Positions 16,811-23,792 of a stretch of DNA of 36,396 nt are shown in pieces. This DNA comes from DASPXY01 sp038227745 (GTDB taxonomy: Bacteria > Planctomycetota > Planctomycetia > Gemmatales > Gemmataceae). Position 1 is the stretch's first letter. Each line of letters opens with the position of its first letter. The stretch lies in the NCBI GenBank assembly GCA_038227745.1, contig JBBRPS010000008.1:1-36396 (forward strand), in the 5' to 3' direction. The notes beneath the pieces are model-generated. The model ran no database searches and was not told the origin of the DNA. It worked only from the letters and a program-made list of their open reading frames with translations. The position numbers were made by a program, and so were the translations under genes.

Positions 16811-16869
16811 TTTGTAGGGTGGGCACCGCCCACCGTTGGCTACACGGTGGGCGGTGCCCACCCTACAAA
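16811..16869. repeat. 26-bp perfect hairpin between the SxtJ-like and DUF5989-like genes
   Basis: The arms at 16811-16836 and 16844-16869 are perfectly complementary over 26 bases, with a 7-base loop. The arm starts TTTGTAGGGTGGGCACCGCC. This GTAGGGTGGGCACC vocabulary is, to my knowledge, common as a dispersed intergenic repeat in several phyla. It splits a gene pair that is otherwise operon-like. Confidence 0.75.
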
Positions 16870-16902
16870 CTTTGTACGTGAGCCCGTAGCCCCGAGGCCG
16901 CC

Positions 16903-17103
16903 GTGGCAGAGAACCCCGATAACGATCTGGAAAAAGCCGCCGCCGAGGAGTCGCGGGCGCCCCTGCTGAAGGACTTCTGGTATTTCCTCCTCCAGAACAA
17001 GAAGTGGTGGCTCCTGCCCATTCTGATCGTCCTGCTGGTGCTGAGCCTGTTGCTGCTCCTCTCGACGACCGCGGCCGCTCCGTTCATCTACACCCTGTTT
17101 TAG
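16903..17103 (+). CDS. DUF5989-like single-pass membrane protein
   Basis: This 66-residue protein has an acidic N-terminus, then LLKDFWYFLLQNKKWWLLP, one very hydrophobic helix (about 38-55) and the ending APFIYTLF. The KKWWLLP and APFIYTLF features match the small DUF5989 proteins found with carbamoyltransferase and SxtJ. The start is GTG at 16903 with GAGG at 16894-16897. Function is unknown; membrane association with the carbamoylation machinery is an inference from neighbourhood. Confidence 0.8.
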   Translation: MAENPDNDLEKAAAEESRAPLLKDFWYFLLQNKKWWLLPILIVLLVLSLLLLLSTTAAAPFIYTLF

Positions 17104-17118
17104 AGGCACTAACAAAAA

Positions 17119-17217
17119 GCCGGAAACCGGCCCGACCTGAGCGCCGTGCGTGCGCGCCTGGCGCAGGTGACGGCGAAACCTTGAGCGCCGCCCGTCCGCG
17201 GGCCTCTCGGCCCGCGG
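17119..17217. other. Leader region with two hairpins before the FG-GAP gene
   Basis: GCCGG-AAA-CCGGC (17119-17131) is preceded by five A, so it reads as a T-tailed hairpin only on the minus strand. CCGCGGGCC-TCTC-GGCCCGCGG (17196-17217) is a perfect 9-bp stem. The 262-bp gap holds no recognisable gene. Confidence 0.4.
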
Positions 17218-17365
17218 CGGTACTCGCCTTCGGCGGTTCGTCGTTGACGCCCCCGAACAGATCGCAGAGAATCGAGACACTGAGGCGACGTGTTCCGGGC
17301 GATCTCGTGTGCCCTGAAGCAAGGCACGGCGCCCGGACGTGCGCCTCGCGGAGCGAACCCCCTTC

Positions 17366-19693
17366 ATGGCCACGAACTCCCTCCTGGAAAAGAGACTGCC
17401 GGCGAAGGTGGTGGTGGCGGTGCTCCTGGCGTGTCTGGCGGGTGGGCTGGCCCTGCTGTGGGTCCTCAGCACGCCGGCCCTCGACCCGACCCCCGTGGCG
17501 CCCCCGCGCGGCGAGCAGCGGGCGCCCAAGCCGCGCCGGTCCCTGAACGACAGTGGCTTCATCCTCGTGTCGGAGTCCCTCGAACCGTGGAAGGACCCGA
17601 CCTCCTTCGCCGACATCCGCGCCGCCTTCCACCGCGCCGGCTATCGCAAACTCCCCGACCTCGACCGGCGCCTTGCCGAGGGCGGCCTTGGCTCCAAAGA
17701 GCTCCTCGCCGCCTACCTGACCCGGGGCCTGCTGTACATGTACGAGGGCGAGCCGGAGCGCGGCTACGAGGAGTGGACGCATGCCCGGGGCGTCGTCGCG
17801 GCGGACCCGGGCCTGGCGCACGAGTGGCTGTCCACGCTGATCTTCCTCCAGGGAGTGGCGGCACTGCGGCGCGGCGAGACGGATAACTGCGTCCACTGCC
17901 GGGGCGAGGGCGCGTGCATCTTCCCCATTCTCCCCCAGGCCGTCCACACCAAACCCGAGGGCTCGCGCCTGGCCGCCCAGCACTTCACCGAGTACCTGCG
18001 CCGCCATCCCGAGGACCGCGGCGTGCAGTGGCTGCTGAACGTGGCCCACATGACGCTCGGCGAGCACCCCGACCGCGTGCCGCCCGCGTTCCTCCTGCCC
18101 CTGGAGCGCTTCCGCAGTGAGCCGGAGCACTCCATCGGCAAGTTCCGCGATGTCGCCCACCTCGTCGGCGTCAACCGCTTCAACCAGGCTGGCGGCGCCA
18201 TCATGGAGGACTTCGACAACGACGGCCTGCTCGACCTCGTCGTCTCCTCGACGGACCCGGCCATGCCCCTGGCGTTCTACCGCAACAAGGGCGACGGCAC
18301 CTTCGAGGAGCGCGCCGAGAAGGCGGGGCTGCGCGACCAGCTGGGCGGCCTGTACTGCGTGCAGACGGATTACAACAACGACGGCTGGATGGACGTCTTC
18401 GTCATCCGCGGCGCCTGGTTCACGACGCCGATGCGGCCGTCGCTGCTGCGGAACAACGGCGACGGCACCTTCACCGACATCACGCAACAGGCCGGCCTGA
18501 TGCACCCGGTCAACGCCATCGTCGCCTGCTGGGCCGACTTCGACAACGACGGCCACCTCGACCTGTTCATCGGCTGCGACAACTCGCCGAATCGGCTCTA
18601 CCGCAACAAGGGCGACGGCACCTTCGAGGAGGTGGCCGCCCCAGCTGGCGTCGCGGGCAATGGCAAGTGCTGCCGCGGCGCCAGCTGGGGCGACTTCGAC
18701 GGCGACGGCCACCCCGACCTGTTCATCAACTACCTCAACGGCCCGCCACAGCTGCTGCGCAACAACCGCAACGGGACCTTCACCGATGTGGCCGCCGCGA
18801 TGGGCGTCGTCGCGCCGACGGTAGGCTTCTCCTGCTGGTTCTGGGATTACGACAACGACGGCTGGCTCGACCTCTACGCCACCAGCTACGAGCGCTCGCT
18901 CAACGACATCGTCCGCGGCATGCTCGGCGAGCCGCAGAAGCGGCAGACGGATCGGCTGTACCGCAACCTCGGCGGCAAGCGCTTCGAGGACGTGTCGCGC
19001 GCGGCGGGTGTCGAGTTCGTGATGTCGTCGATGGGCTCCAACTTCGCCGACTTCGACAACGATGGCTTCCTCGACTACTACCTGGGCACAGGGGAGCCGG
19101 CTTACTCGACGCTGGTCCCCAACCGGCTGTTCCGGAACGTGGGCGGCAAGCGCTTCGCGGACATCACTTTCCCCAGCCGGACGGGGCACTTGCAGAAGGG
19201 GCACGGGGTGGCGTGCGGCGACTGGGACCGCGATGGCCACGTCGATCTGTTCGTGCAGATCGGCGGGGCGAACCCCGGCGATGCCTTCCACAACGCCCTG
19301 TTCCAGAACCCCGGCGGCCACGGCAACAGCTGGCTGAACGTCAAGCTGGTGGGCAAACGCACCAACCGAGCGGCCATCGGCGCCCGCATCAAGGCCGTCA
19401 CCGCCGGCCCGGCGCCGCAGACGGTCTACCGTCACGTCAACAGCGGCAGCAGTTTCGGGGCCAACCCCCTGGAGCAGTTGGTGGGCCTGGGCAAGGCGAG
19501 CCGTGTCGCCGTCCTGGAGGTGTACTGGCCGACGAGCGGGACCACGCAGGTCTTCCGCGACGTCGCCGTCAACCAGGCCATCGAGGTGACGGAGTTCGCG
19601 CCGGCGTACCGCACGCTCCACCACAAGCGCGTGCCGCTGCCGCCCGCGCCGAAGGAGAACAGCCGCCCCTCGCAGTTGACGGGCAAATCCTGA
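17366..19693 (+). CDS. FG-GAP/VCBS repeat protein with ASPIC/UnbV domain
   Basis: The 775-residue exported or membrane-anchored protein starts with a hydrophobic segment (about 13-33). A TPR-like helical region follows, carrying the Cys cluster NCVHCRGEGACIFPI. Seven calcium-binding FG-GAP loops come next, at roughly residues 282, 335, 391, 442, 495, 562 and 619 (DFDNDG, DYNNDG, DFDNDG, DFDGDG, DYDNDG, DFDNDG, DWDRDG). They form a beta-propeller. The C-terminus is an ASPIC/UnbV domain (NRAAIGARIKAV, YRHVNSGSSFGANP, LEVYWPTSGTTQVF), as in CRTAC1-type proteins. The likely location is outside the cytoplasmic membrane, with an adhesive or substrate-binding role. The ATG at 17366 is preferred over an in-frame GTG at 17339. 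Confidence 0.88.
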   Translation: MATNSLLEKRLPAKVVVAVLLACLAGGLALLWVLSTPALDPTPVAPPRGEQRAPKPRRSLNDSGFILVSESLEPWKDPTSFADIRAAFHRAGYRKLPDLDRRLAEGGLGSKELLAAYLTRGLLYMYEGEPERGYEEWTHARGVVAADPGLAHEWLSTLIFLQGVAALRRGETDNCVHCRGEGACIFPILPQAVHTKPEGSRLAAQHFTEYLRRHPEDRGVQWLLNVAHMTLGEHPDRVPPAFLLPLERFRSEPEHSIGKFRDVAHLVGVNRFNQAGGAIMEDFDNDGLLDLVVSSTDPAMPLAFYRNKGDGTFEERAEKAGLRDQLGGLYCVQTDYNNDGWMDVFVIRGAWFTTPMRPSLLRNNGDGTFTDITQQAGLMHPVNAIVACWADFDNDGHLDLFIGCDNSPNRLYRNKGDGTFEEVAAPAGVAGNGKCCRGASWGDFDGDGHPDLFINYLNGPPQLLRNNRNGTFTDVAAAMGVVAPTVGFSCWFWDYDNDGWLDLYATSYERSLNDIVRGMLGEPQKRQTDRLYRNLGGKRFEDVSRAAGVEFVMSSMGSNFADFDNDGFLDYYLGTGEPAYSTLVPNRLFRNVGGKRFADITFPSRTGHLQKGHGVACGDWDRDGHVDLFVQIGGANPGDAFHNALFQNPGGHGNSWLNVKLVGKRTNRAAIGARIKAVTAGPAPQTVYRHVNSGSSFGANPLEQLVGLGKASRVAVLEVYWPTSGTTQVFRDVAVNQAIEVTEFAPAYRTLHHKRVPLPPAPKENSRPSQLTGKS

Positions 19694-19769
19694 CGTCGCT
19701 CGCCCAGCGTGACCGGGAATGTTTTTCCCCTCTGGTTTGCATTCTCCCGAACCGTGGCCTACTGTTGGG

Positions 19770-19803
19770 GTGTCCTCAACTTTTGGGGAGAAGGTGAGGA
19801 CAC
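19770..19803 (+). other. Extended hairpin after the FG-GAP gene
   Basis: GTGTCCTCA (19770-19778) pairs with TGAGGACAC (19795-19803). An inner CTTT/GAAG pairing extends the stem across an A-G mismatch. It directly precedes a terminator-like hairpin, so the two form a compact double stem-loop. Confidence 0.45.
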
Positions 19804-19807
19804 TCAG

Positions 19808-19847
19808 GGGCCGTCCGGCAGAGAGGGGATTGCCGGCGGCCCTTTTT
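19808..19847 (+). terminator. Intrinsic terminator of the FG-GAP gene
   Basis: GGGCCGTCCGGCA (19808-19820) pairs with TGCCGGCGGCCC (19831-19842), with one bulged or mismatched base. TTTTTCTTTT follows directly. This is a GC-rich stem with a T-tract, 115 bp after the stop codon. Confidence 0.75.
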
Positions 19848-19981
19848 CTTTTCCCTCCATTCCCGGGCCGTTTTTCTGCCGGCCCTCAACCCCCACCATT
19901 TCGCGCTGGCCTGGGCCGCACGCGGCTGGCACAATACCGACCGATCGCTTGTGTCGCCGACCGCTGTGGAGGGAAAAGCTC

Positions 19982-20977
19982 ATGCCCCGCTCCTGGTTCG
20001 CTCTCGCGCTGCTGTTGACGGCGGCGTGTCACCTCGGCCTGCGTGCCGGGGGACCGCCGGACTTCGCCAGGGTACACCTGCCGGCCGGCCTGGTCCCGGC
20101 GGACGCAAAGGCCGCCCCGGCCGCCGTCGTCTGCTTCCTCGAAGGCCCCGCCGAGGACGCGAAGGGCAACGTGTTCTTCAGCGACATCGCCGGCAACCGC
20201 ATCCTCAAGATGACCCCCGAAGGCACCGTCTCGGTCTTCCGCGCCGACAGCGGCCGCACGAACGGCAACACCTTCGACGCGCAGGGGCGGCTCATCAGCG
20301 CCGAGGGCGCCGAGATGGGGCCGGGAGGCCGCCGTCGCGTCGTGCGGACCGACATGGCCACCGGCAAGGTGACCGTCCTGACCGAGCGCCACCAGGGCAA
20401 GCGCTACAACAGCCCGAACGACGTGTGTGTGGACGGCAAGGGCCGCGTCTGGTTCACCGACCCGCGCTACGGCGCCGACCGCAGCGACCTGGAGATGGAC
20501 GTCGAGGGCGTCTACCGCATCGACTCGGACGGCAAGGTGGCGCGCGTACTGGGGCAGCCGCAGGTGCAGCGGCCGAACGGCCTCGCCGTCAGCGCGGACG
20601 GCAAGACGCTGTACGTGATCGACAGCCACCCGAAGCCCGGCGGCAACCGCAAGGTCTGGGCGTTCGAGGTCGGGGCGGACGGCAGTGCGGGCAAGGGGCG
20701 GCTGGTGTACGACTTCGGCAAGGGCCGCGGCGGCGATGGGATGCGGCTGGACGGGCGCGGCAACCTGTGGGTGGCGGCGGGCATCTCGATGCGGCGCGGC
20801 CCGGGAGAGACACTGGACGTGCCGCCGGGGGTGTATGTCATCAGCCCCGGGGGGAAACTGCTGGGCCGCATCCCCATCCCGGAGGACCTGATCACGAACC
20901 TCTGTTTCGGGGGGCGCGACGGCAAGACGCTGTACGTGACCGCGGGCAAGACGCTGTACCGCGTGCCGCTGCAGTGA
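19982..20977 (+). CDS. Secreted SMP-30/gluconolactonase-like beta-propeller protein
   Basis: The 331-residue protein has an N-terminal signal peptide (MPRSWFALALLLTAAC, cleavage near LRAGG) and a six-bladed SMP-30/gluconolactonase-type propeller. Recognisable blade motifs are EGPAEDAKGNVFFSDI (metal-binding Glu), NSPNDVCVDGKGRVWFTDP (Asn), RPNGLAVSADGKTLYVID (Asn/Asp) and DGMRLDGRGNLWVA. The likely activity is hydrolysis of a sugar lactone or similar ester outside the cytoplasm. GGAGGG (19968-19973) lies 8 bases before the ATG. The LTAAC stretch is a poor lipobox, so a lipoprotein is possible but not favoured. A head-type repeat follows 11 bp after the stop. Confidence 0.88.
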   Translation: MPRSWFALALLLTAACHLGLRAGGPPDFARVHLPAGLVPADAKAAPAAVVCFLEGPAEDAKGNVFFSDIAGNRILKMTPEGTVSVFRADSGRTNGNTFDAQGRLISAEGAEMGPGGRRRVVRTDMATGKVTVLTERHQGKRYNSPNDVCVDGKGRVWFTDPRYGADRSDLEMDVEGVYRIDSDGKVARVLGQPQVQRPNGLAVSADGKTLYVIDSHPKPGGNRKVWAFEVGADGSAGKGRLVYDFGKGRGGDGMRLDGRGNLWVAAGISMRRGPGETLDVPPGVYVISPGGKLLGRIPIPEDLITNLCFGGRDGKTLYVTAGKTLYRVPLQ

Positions 20978-20988
20978 CCAGCGCTGTT

Positions 20989-21067
20989 TAGAGCAAGTTG
21001 CATTTGGGTGCAGCGGATCGTGGCCGACGCGCTCCGCGAGTCGGGGGGCGGAGCGCGTCGGCCACGA
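20989..21067 (+). repeat. Interspersed element, copy A: 36-nt head plus palindrome
   Basis: The head is 20989-21024 (TAGAGC...GGATCGTGGC). The palindrome arms are 21018-21036 and 21049-21067, a perfect 19 bp with a 12-base loop. The same head, at equal spacing, occurs at 22502-22537 (inverted) and 25927-25962. Bases 21012-21044 match the reverse complement of 22482-22514 at 32 of 33 positions. Confidence 0.75.
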
Positions 21068-21100
21068 AAATGGATTGCATTGCGCCCCGACTTATACACC

Positions 21101-21352
21101 ATGCGAGTCTTCTACCGCTCCGAGTCCGCACGCCGGGGGCTTACGGTCTACCGGCAGGGCAAGGTCAAGTTCTGCTGCGCCGAGATGTGTCAGCGCTGGG
21201 GCGTGCTGGTCGGCTTCGGCACCCGAGGCGCAGCCTCGACCGACCGCGCCGTAAACCTGTACCTTGACCGCCCGCAGGCGCACGGCGGCGCCGTGCTGGA
21301 AATGGTGCCGGTGAACTACTGCCCGTTCTGCGGAGAGGCAGTTGAAACCTAG
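21101..21352 (+). CDS. Small zinc-ribbon protein
   Basis: This predicted 83-residue protein has two cysteine pairs: CCAEMC near residues 28-33 and YCPFCGE near the C-terminus. Together they look like a small zinc-binding fold seen in phage and accessory-gene proteins. Base composition is like the surrounding GC-rich genome. The ATG at 21101 is the first that excludes the upstream palindrome; no clear ribosome-binding site precedes it. It converges with the HEPN-like gene, and a 7-bp hairpin (21352-21369) overlaps its stop. Function is unknown. I rate it real because of the paired cysteines, with moderate certainty. Confidence 0.55.
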   Translation: MRVFYRSESARRGLTVYRQGKVKFCCAEMCQRWGVLVGFGTRGAASTDRAVNLYLDRPQAHGGAVLEMVPVNYCPFCGEAVET

Positions 21353-21398
21353 AGATGAATGGTCATCTCCAAGCCTCAATGTTGCTGGTCTCAGACGA

Positions 21399-21746
21399 TC
21401 ACATGAGTTCGTGAATTATGCGCTCGACGCGGTGCAAACGTCTGAGTACATAGTCAACGTGCGAAGGGTTTACAGCCATGCACCAGTAGCGGGCCATTCT
21501 GGAGAAGGCATAAAGCGGGCGGTATTCCCTCCAGAGGTCTGGGAAGTCCCGTTTGAGGGTGTTGTTTCGCCGCGTGTGCGAACCGCCTGGCGGACGCCCT
21601 TGATGTGCGAACAGCACCTCGACCAGATGAACGGCTTTATAGAACGCGACCGTGGCTTTCCAGTCGGGGAAACGATTCTGGTCGATCCCAGATAGGAATT
21701 CTTCGTTACGCTCCGCCTGCCGCCTGTGTTCGCTTTCCGTCGCCAT
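21399..21746 (-). CDS. HEPN-like protein
   Basis: The 115-residue all-helical protein contains DWKATVAFYKAVHLVEVLFA and later YRPLYAFSRMARYW. I associate these with a HEPN-like family (DW..TV.FY..LH.VE...SR.ARY). HEPN domains are common as RNase toxins and in abortive-infection systems. Near the C-terminus R106-x5-H112 fits the R-x4-6-H catalytic pattern, though it is not certain that this is the active site. The ATG at 21746 is chosen because it starts the conserved part; a longer in-frame extension is Arg/Cys-rich shadow. It overlaps the upstream gene by 41 bp in another frame, suggesting translational coupling. Codon use is less GC-biased than in the neighbours, which suggests recent acquisition. 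Confidence 0.65.
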   Translation of the reverse strand: MATESEHRRQAERNEEFLSGIDQNRFPDWKATVAFYKAVHLVEVLFAHQGRPPGGSHTRRNNTLKRDFPDLWREYRPLYAFSRMARYWCMAVNPSHVDYVLRRLHRVERIIHELM

Positions 21747-22179
21747 AAACGAGAATCGCCTTCTCGTAGGGGATGCGGTCGCCCTGCACCGACCCAGGCA
21801 CCTGCATGACCTCGGCAACCAGCCAAGGGAATTCTTTCACGAGGCTGAGGTCAAGATCAGTGATCAAGTCATCAAGATCCACATTATACGACTCGGCCGC
21901 CGTGCAGATCAGGATGTTCAGCGCTCCGTCTGCGACGTTCACGAAGACTGACTCGATCTGGTTTGCGTGATCCTCTGCCCAGTTTTCGAGGTAGATCAGG
22001 AAGCTATCGAAGGCATCCTTCCACTCTTTGTCGTCTTGGGCTTGCTTGCACGCTTGGGCAGCCTCTCGCATCGTAACGACAAACCGATCTTCGTCTTCTG
22101 GCACAACGACAACTCGCCTTTCGGAGCGAAAGTTGAGGCGGATCGGCCGCGACGAAGGAGTCGTGCGATCCTTAGCCAT
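21706..22179 (-). CDS. Acidic protein paired with the HEPN-like gene
   Basis: This 157-residue protein belongs to no family I can name. The N-terminal 25 residues are basic. The middle (38-75) is an amphipathic helix rich in Lys/Asp/Glu. The C-terminal part alternates beta and alpha: IESVFVNVADGALNILI, then DLDDLITDLDLSLVKEF, then VMQVPG. The ATG at 22179 is preferred because AAAGGAG lies 9 bases upstream; an ATG at 22188 abuts that site too closely. It overlaps the HEPN-like gene by 41 bp, so the pair is likely a toxin-antitoxin or defence-like module with this protein as the partner. That role is inference from gene order only. Confidence 0.65.
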   Translation of the reverse strand: MAKDRTTPSSRPIRLNFRSERRVVVVPEDEDRFVVTMREAAQACKQAQDDKEWKDAFDSFLIYLENWAEDHANQIESVFVNVADGALNILICTAAESYNVDLDDLITDLDLSLVKEFPWLVAEVMQVPGSVQGDRIPYEKAILVYGDGKRTQAAGGA

Positions 22180-22481
22180 TCGACGCATCTCCTTTAGTAT
22201 TTAAGGGTTGCCTTTCGTTGTATCGCCACCGAACGGCTCAACTAGAGGCTGACAGCCTGTGGCTGCATTTGTCAATAGCAACAAGCCAAAGACTTTTGTT
22301 ATGGTAGCGAGGCAGGCACTATGCGTCAAGTGAACTTGTGCGCAGCAGAAGCAACTCTTATGCCAAAACTGCTTGCCATTGCACAAAAAGGCTCAACGGC
22401 GGCCTGAAATTTAATCACCCGACATGCAATTTTATTGAGGTCGCGGAAGGGATAAAATTGCAAAGCCACACACACCGCAGA
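22180..22481. other. AT-rich intergenic region with a 10-bp inverted repeat
   Basis: I find no supportable gene in this stretch. It contains TGCAATTTTA (22425-22434) and its perfect complement TAAAATTGCA (22453-22462), separated by 18 bases. This could be an operator or hairpin upstream of the minus-strand pair. A minus-strand TTGACA (22270-22275) lacks a matching -10. Confidence 0.4.
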
Positions 22482-22562
22482 CCGACTCGCGGAGCGAGTC
22501 GGCCACGATCCGCTACATCCGGCCGTAAACTGCTCTAGCCGCGGTTCGCAGAACCGCGGCTA
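22482..22562 (-). repeat. Interspersed element, copy B (inverted), fused to a second palindrome
   Basis: A small palindrome, CCGACTCGC-GGA-GCGAGTCGG (22482-22502), is followed by the inverted 36-nt head (22502-22537). A second palindrome follows, TAGCCGCGGTTC-GCA-GAACCGCGGCTA (22536-22562). Bases 22482-22514 are the inverse of copy A at 32 of 33 positions. Confidence 0.75.
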
Positions 22563-22589
22563 AACGAGGGAGATTCGCCCCGCCGCGGC

Positions 22590-23774
22590 TCAGCGCTTGA
22601 TCCGCGTCGGCACCGGGTCCGTCGCGAACGGCCAGTCCGTCGGTTGGTAGCGCACGTCGAGGTACGGCGTCGGCACGCGGCGGTTCTTCTCGGTCTTGCT
22701 GATCATCACCGCCTCAAGGATGCCCGTCGTCAGCAGCGTGCGCTCCACCGGATACGCGGCGTGCCCAGTCTGCACCATCGCGTCGATGGCGCGCACCTGG
22801 TAAGCGAAGTGCGCGAACGGGTCGGGCTGCTGAAGATAATAGAGAGTCGAAAGCGGTTTCTCCTGACCGCGCAGACGGCAGGCGAAGGTGAAGGCGCCGC
22901 CGTCGCCCTCGTGGGCCCAGCCGTTCAGCATCGCCACCGCCGCCCGGAAGCCATCGCGGTACTCGATCAGGAACACCCCCGCACTGTTGTCGCGCAGCGT
23001 CAGCTTGCGGTAGTCGCCCTGCGCGTGCGCCGGCACCCGCTCCATCGCCGCCTCCAGCAGTTCGCGCGACCACAGGCCGCGGTCCATCGCCCGCCACATC
23101 TCCTCGCCCTGTAAGCACTGCACGCTGCGCACGCCGCTCTCGCCGCCGCGGCGCCGCTCCGCCATGCACTGCAGGCCCTCCAGCGCGTGGAAGCCGTAGC
23201 CCTCGAACGGCCCGTAGCCGAGCTGCACCGCCTCGACGAGGTCGCAGTCGCGCGGCAGCCGCAGCACCGGCCGCCGCCACGTCACCGGCACCGACGAGCC
23301 GGCCATGAACGGCACGAACAGCTCGCGGGCGCGGTCGTACATCCAGCGGGCGTCGGCCCAGGTGACCGAGAGGTGCTTGTCGTTGAAGACCGGCACGGAC
23401 CGGCCCGTCCGCTGAAAGACGTTCGTGACCTCCTCGAAGAAGCGGCGGCGCGGGTAGAGGATCTGGCCGCGGGCGTTGGTCGGGTAGCGGCCGTGCTCGC
23501 CGATGCACAGCACGCCGTCCACGTTCAGTCCCTTGCGGCCCAGCGTCAGCGCCGCCTCGATCGTTTTGGAGATCGGGAATTGATACTTCTTCGCCAGCGC
23601 CCGGCTCATGTCCCCCTTGGGGAACTGATCGACGTACAGGGACGCCAGGCGCATGCGCGGCCGGTCCTTGCCGTCGTAGTTGAAGCCCTCGAGGATTTTG
23701 CCGACGATGACGTCAGCGTGGGACCAGCGGCGGTATTCCGTGACGACAGCGGCGACACGCTTGAATTCGTTCAT
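22590..23774 (-). CDS. Conserved protein of unknown function, planctomycete type
   Basis: The 394-residue soluble protein starts MNEFKRVAAVVTEYRRWSHA and contains VDGVLCIGEHGRYPTNARGQ, VPVFNDKHLSVTW and FMAGSSVPVTWRRP. It also has YGFHALEGLQCMAERRRGGE. These read as a well-defined enzyme-like family that I believe recurs in Planctomycetes and Acidobacteria, often near oxidoreductases, but I cannot give it a function. There is no signal peptide. It lies 18 bp downstream of apbE on the same strand, so the two probably form an operon. The ATG at 23774 has AGGGA about 10 bases upstream. Confidence 0.75.
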   Translation of the reverse strand: MNEFKRVAAVVTEYRRWSHADVIVGKILEGFNYDGKDRPRMRLASLYVDQFPKGDMSRALAKKYQFPISKTIEAALTLGRKGLNVDGVLCIGEHGRYPTNARGQILYPRRRFFEEVTNVFQRTGRSVPVFNDKHLSVTWADARWMYDRARELFVPFMAGSSVPVTWRRPVLRLPRDCDLVEAVQLGYGPFEGYGFHALEGLQCMAERRRGGESGVRSVQCLQGEEMWRAMDRGLWSRELLEAAMERVPAHAQGDYRKLTLRDNSAGVFLIEYRDGFRAAVAMLNGWAHEGDGGAFTFACRLRGQEKPLSTLYYLQQPDPFAHFAYQVRAIDAMVQTGHAAYPVERTLLTTGILEAVMISKTEKNRRVPTPYLDVRYQPTDWPFATDPVPTRIKR

Positions 23775-23792
23775 GGTCTGTTGTCCCTGGGC

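Noticed and set aside
17084..19624. 846-codon open frame antisense to the FG-GAP gene
   Set aside because: High-GC genes with strong third-position G/C create long antisense frames. The translation is compositionally odd (Val/Ala/Gly/Arg-rich), with no motif, while the sense frame has seven intact calcium loops.
21706..21818. Longer start for the HEPN-like gene at 21818
   Set aside because: The extra 24 residues are Arg/Cys/Ser-rich and lie wholly within the coding frame of the partner gene. Family similarity begins after the ATG at 21746.
22201..22386. 61-codon minus-strand frame with a lipoprotein-like segment
   Set aside because: It has no ribosome-binding site and lies in the spacer upstream of the HEPN-partner gene. 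The Cys and hydrophobic stretch are probably chance.
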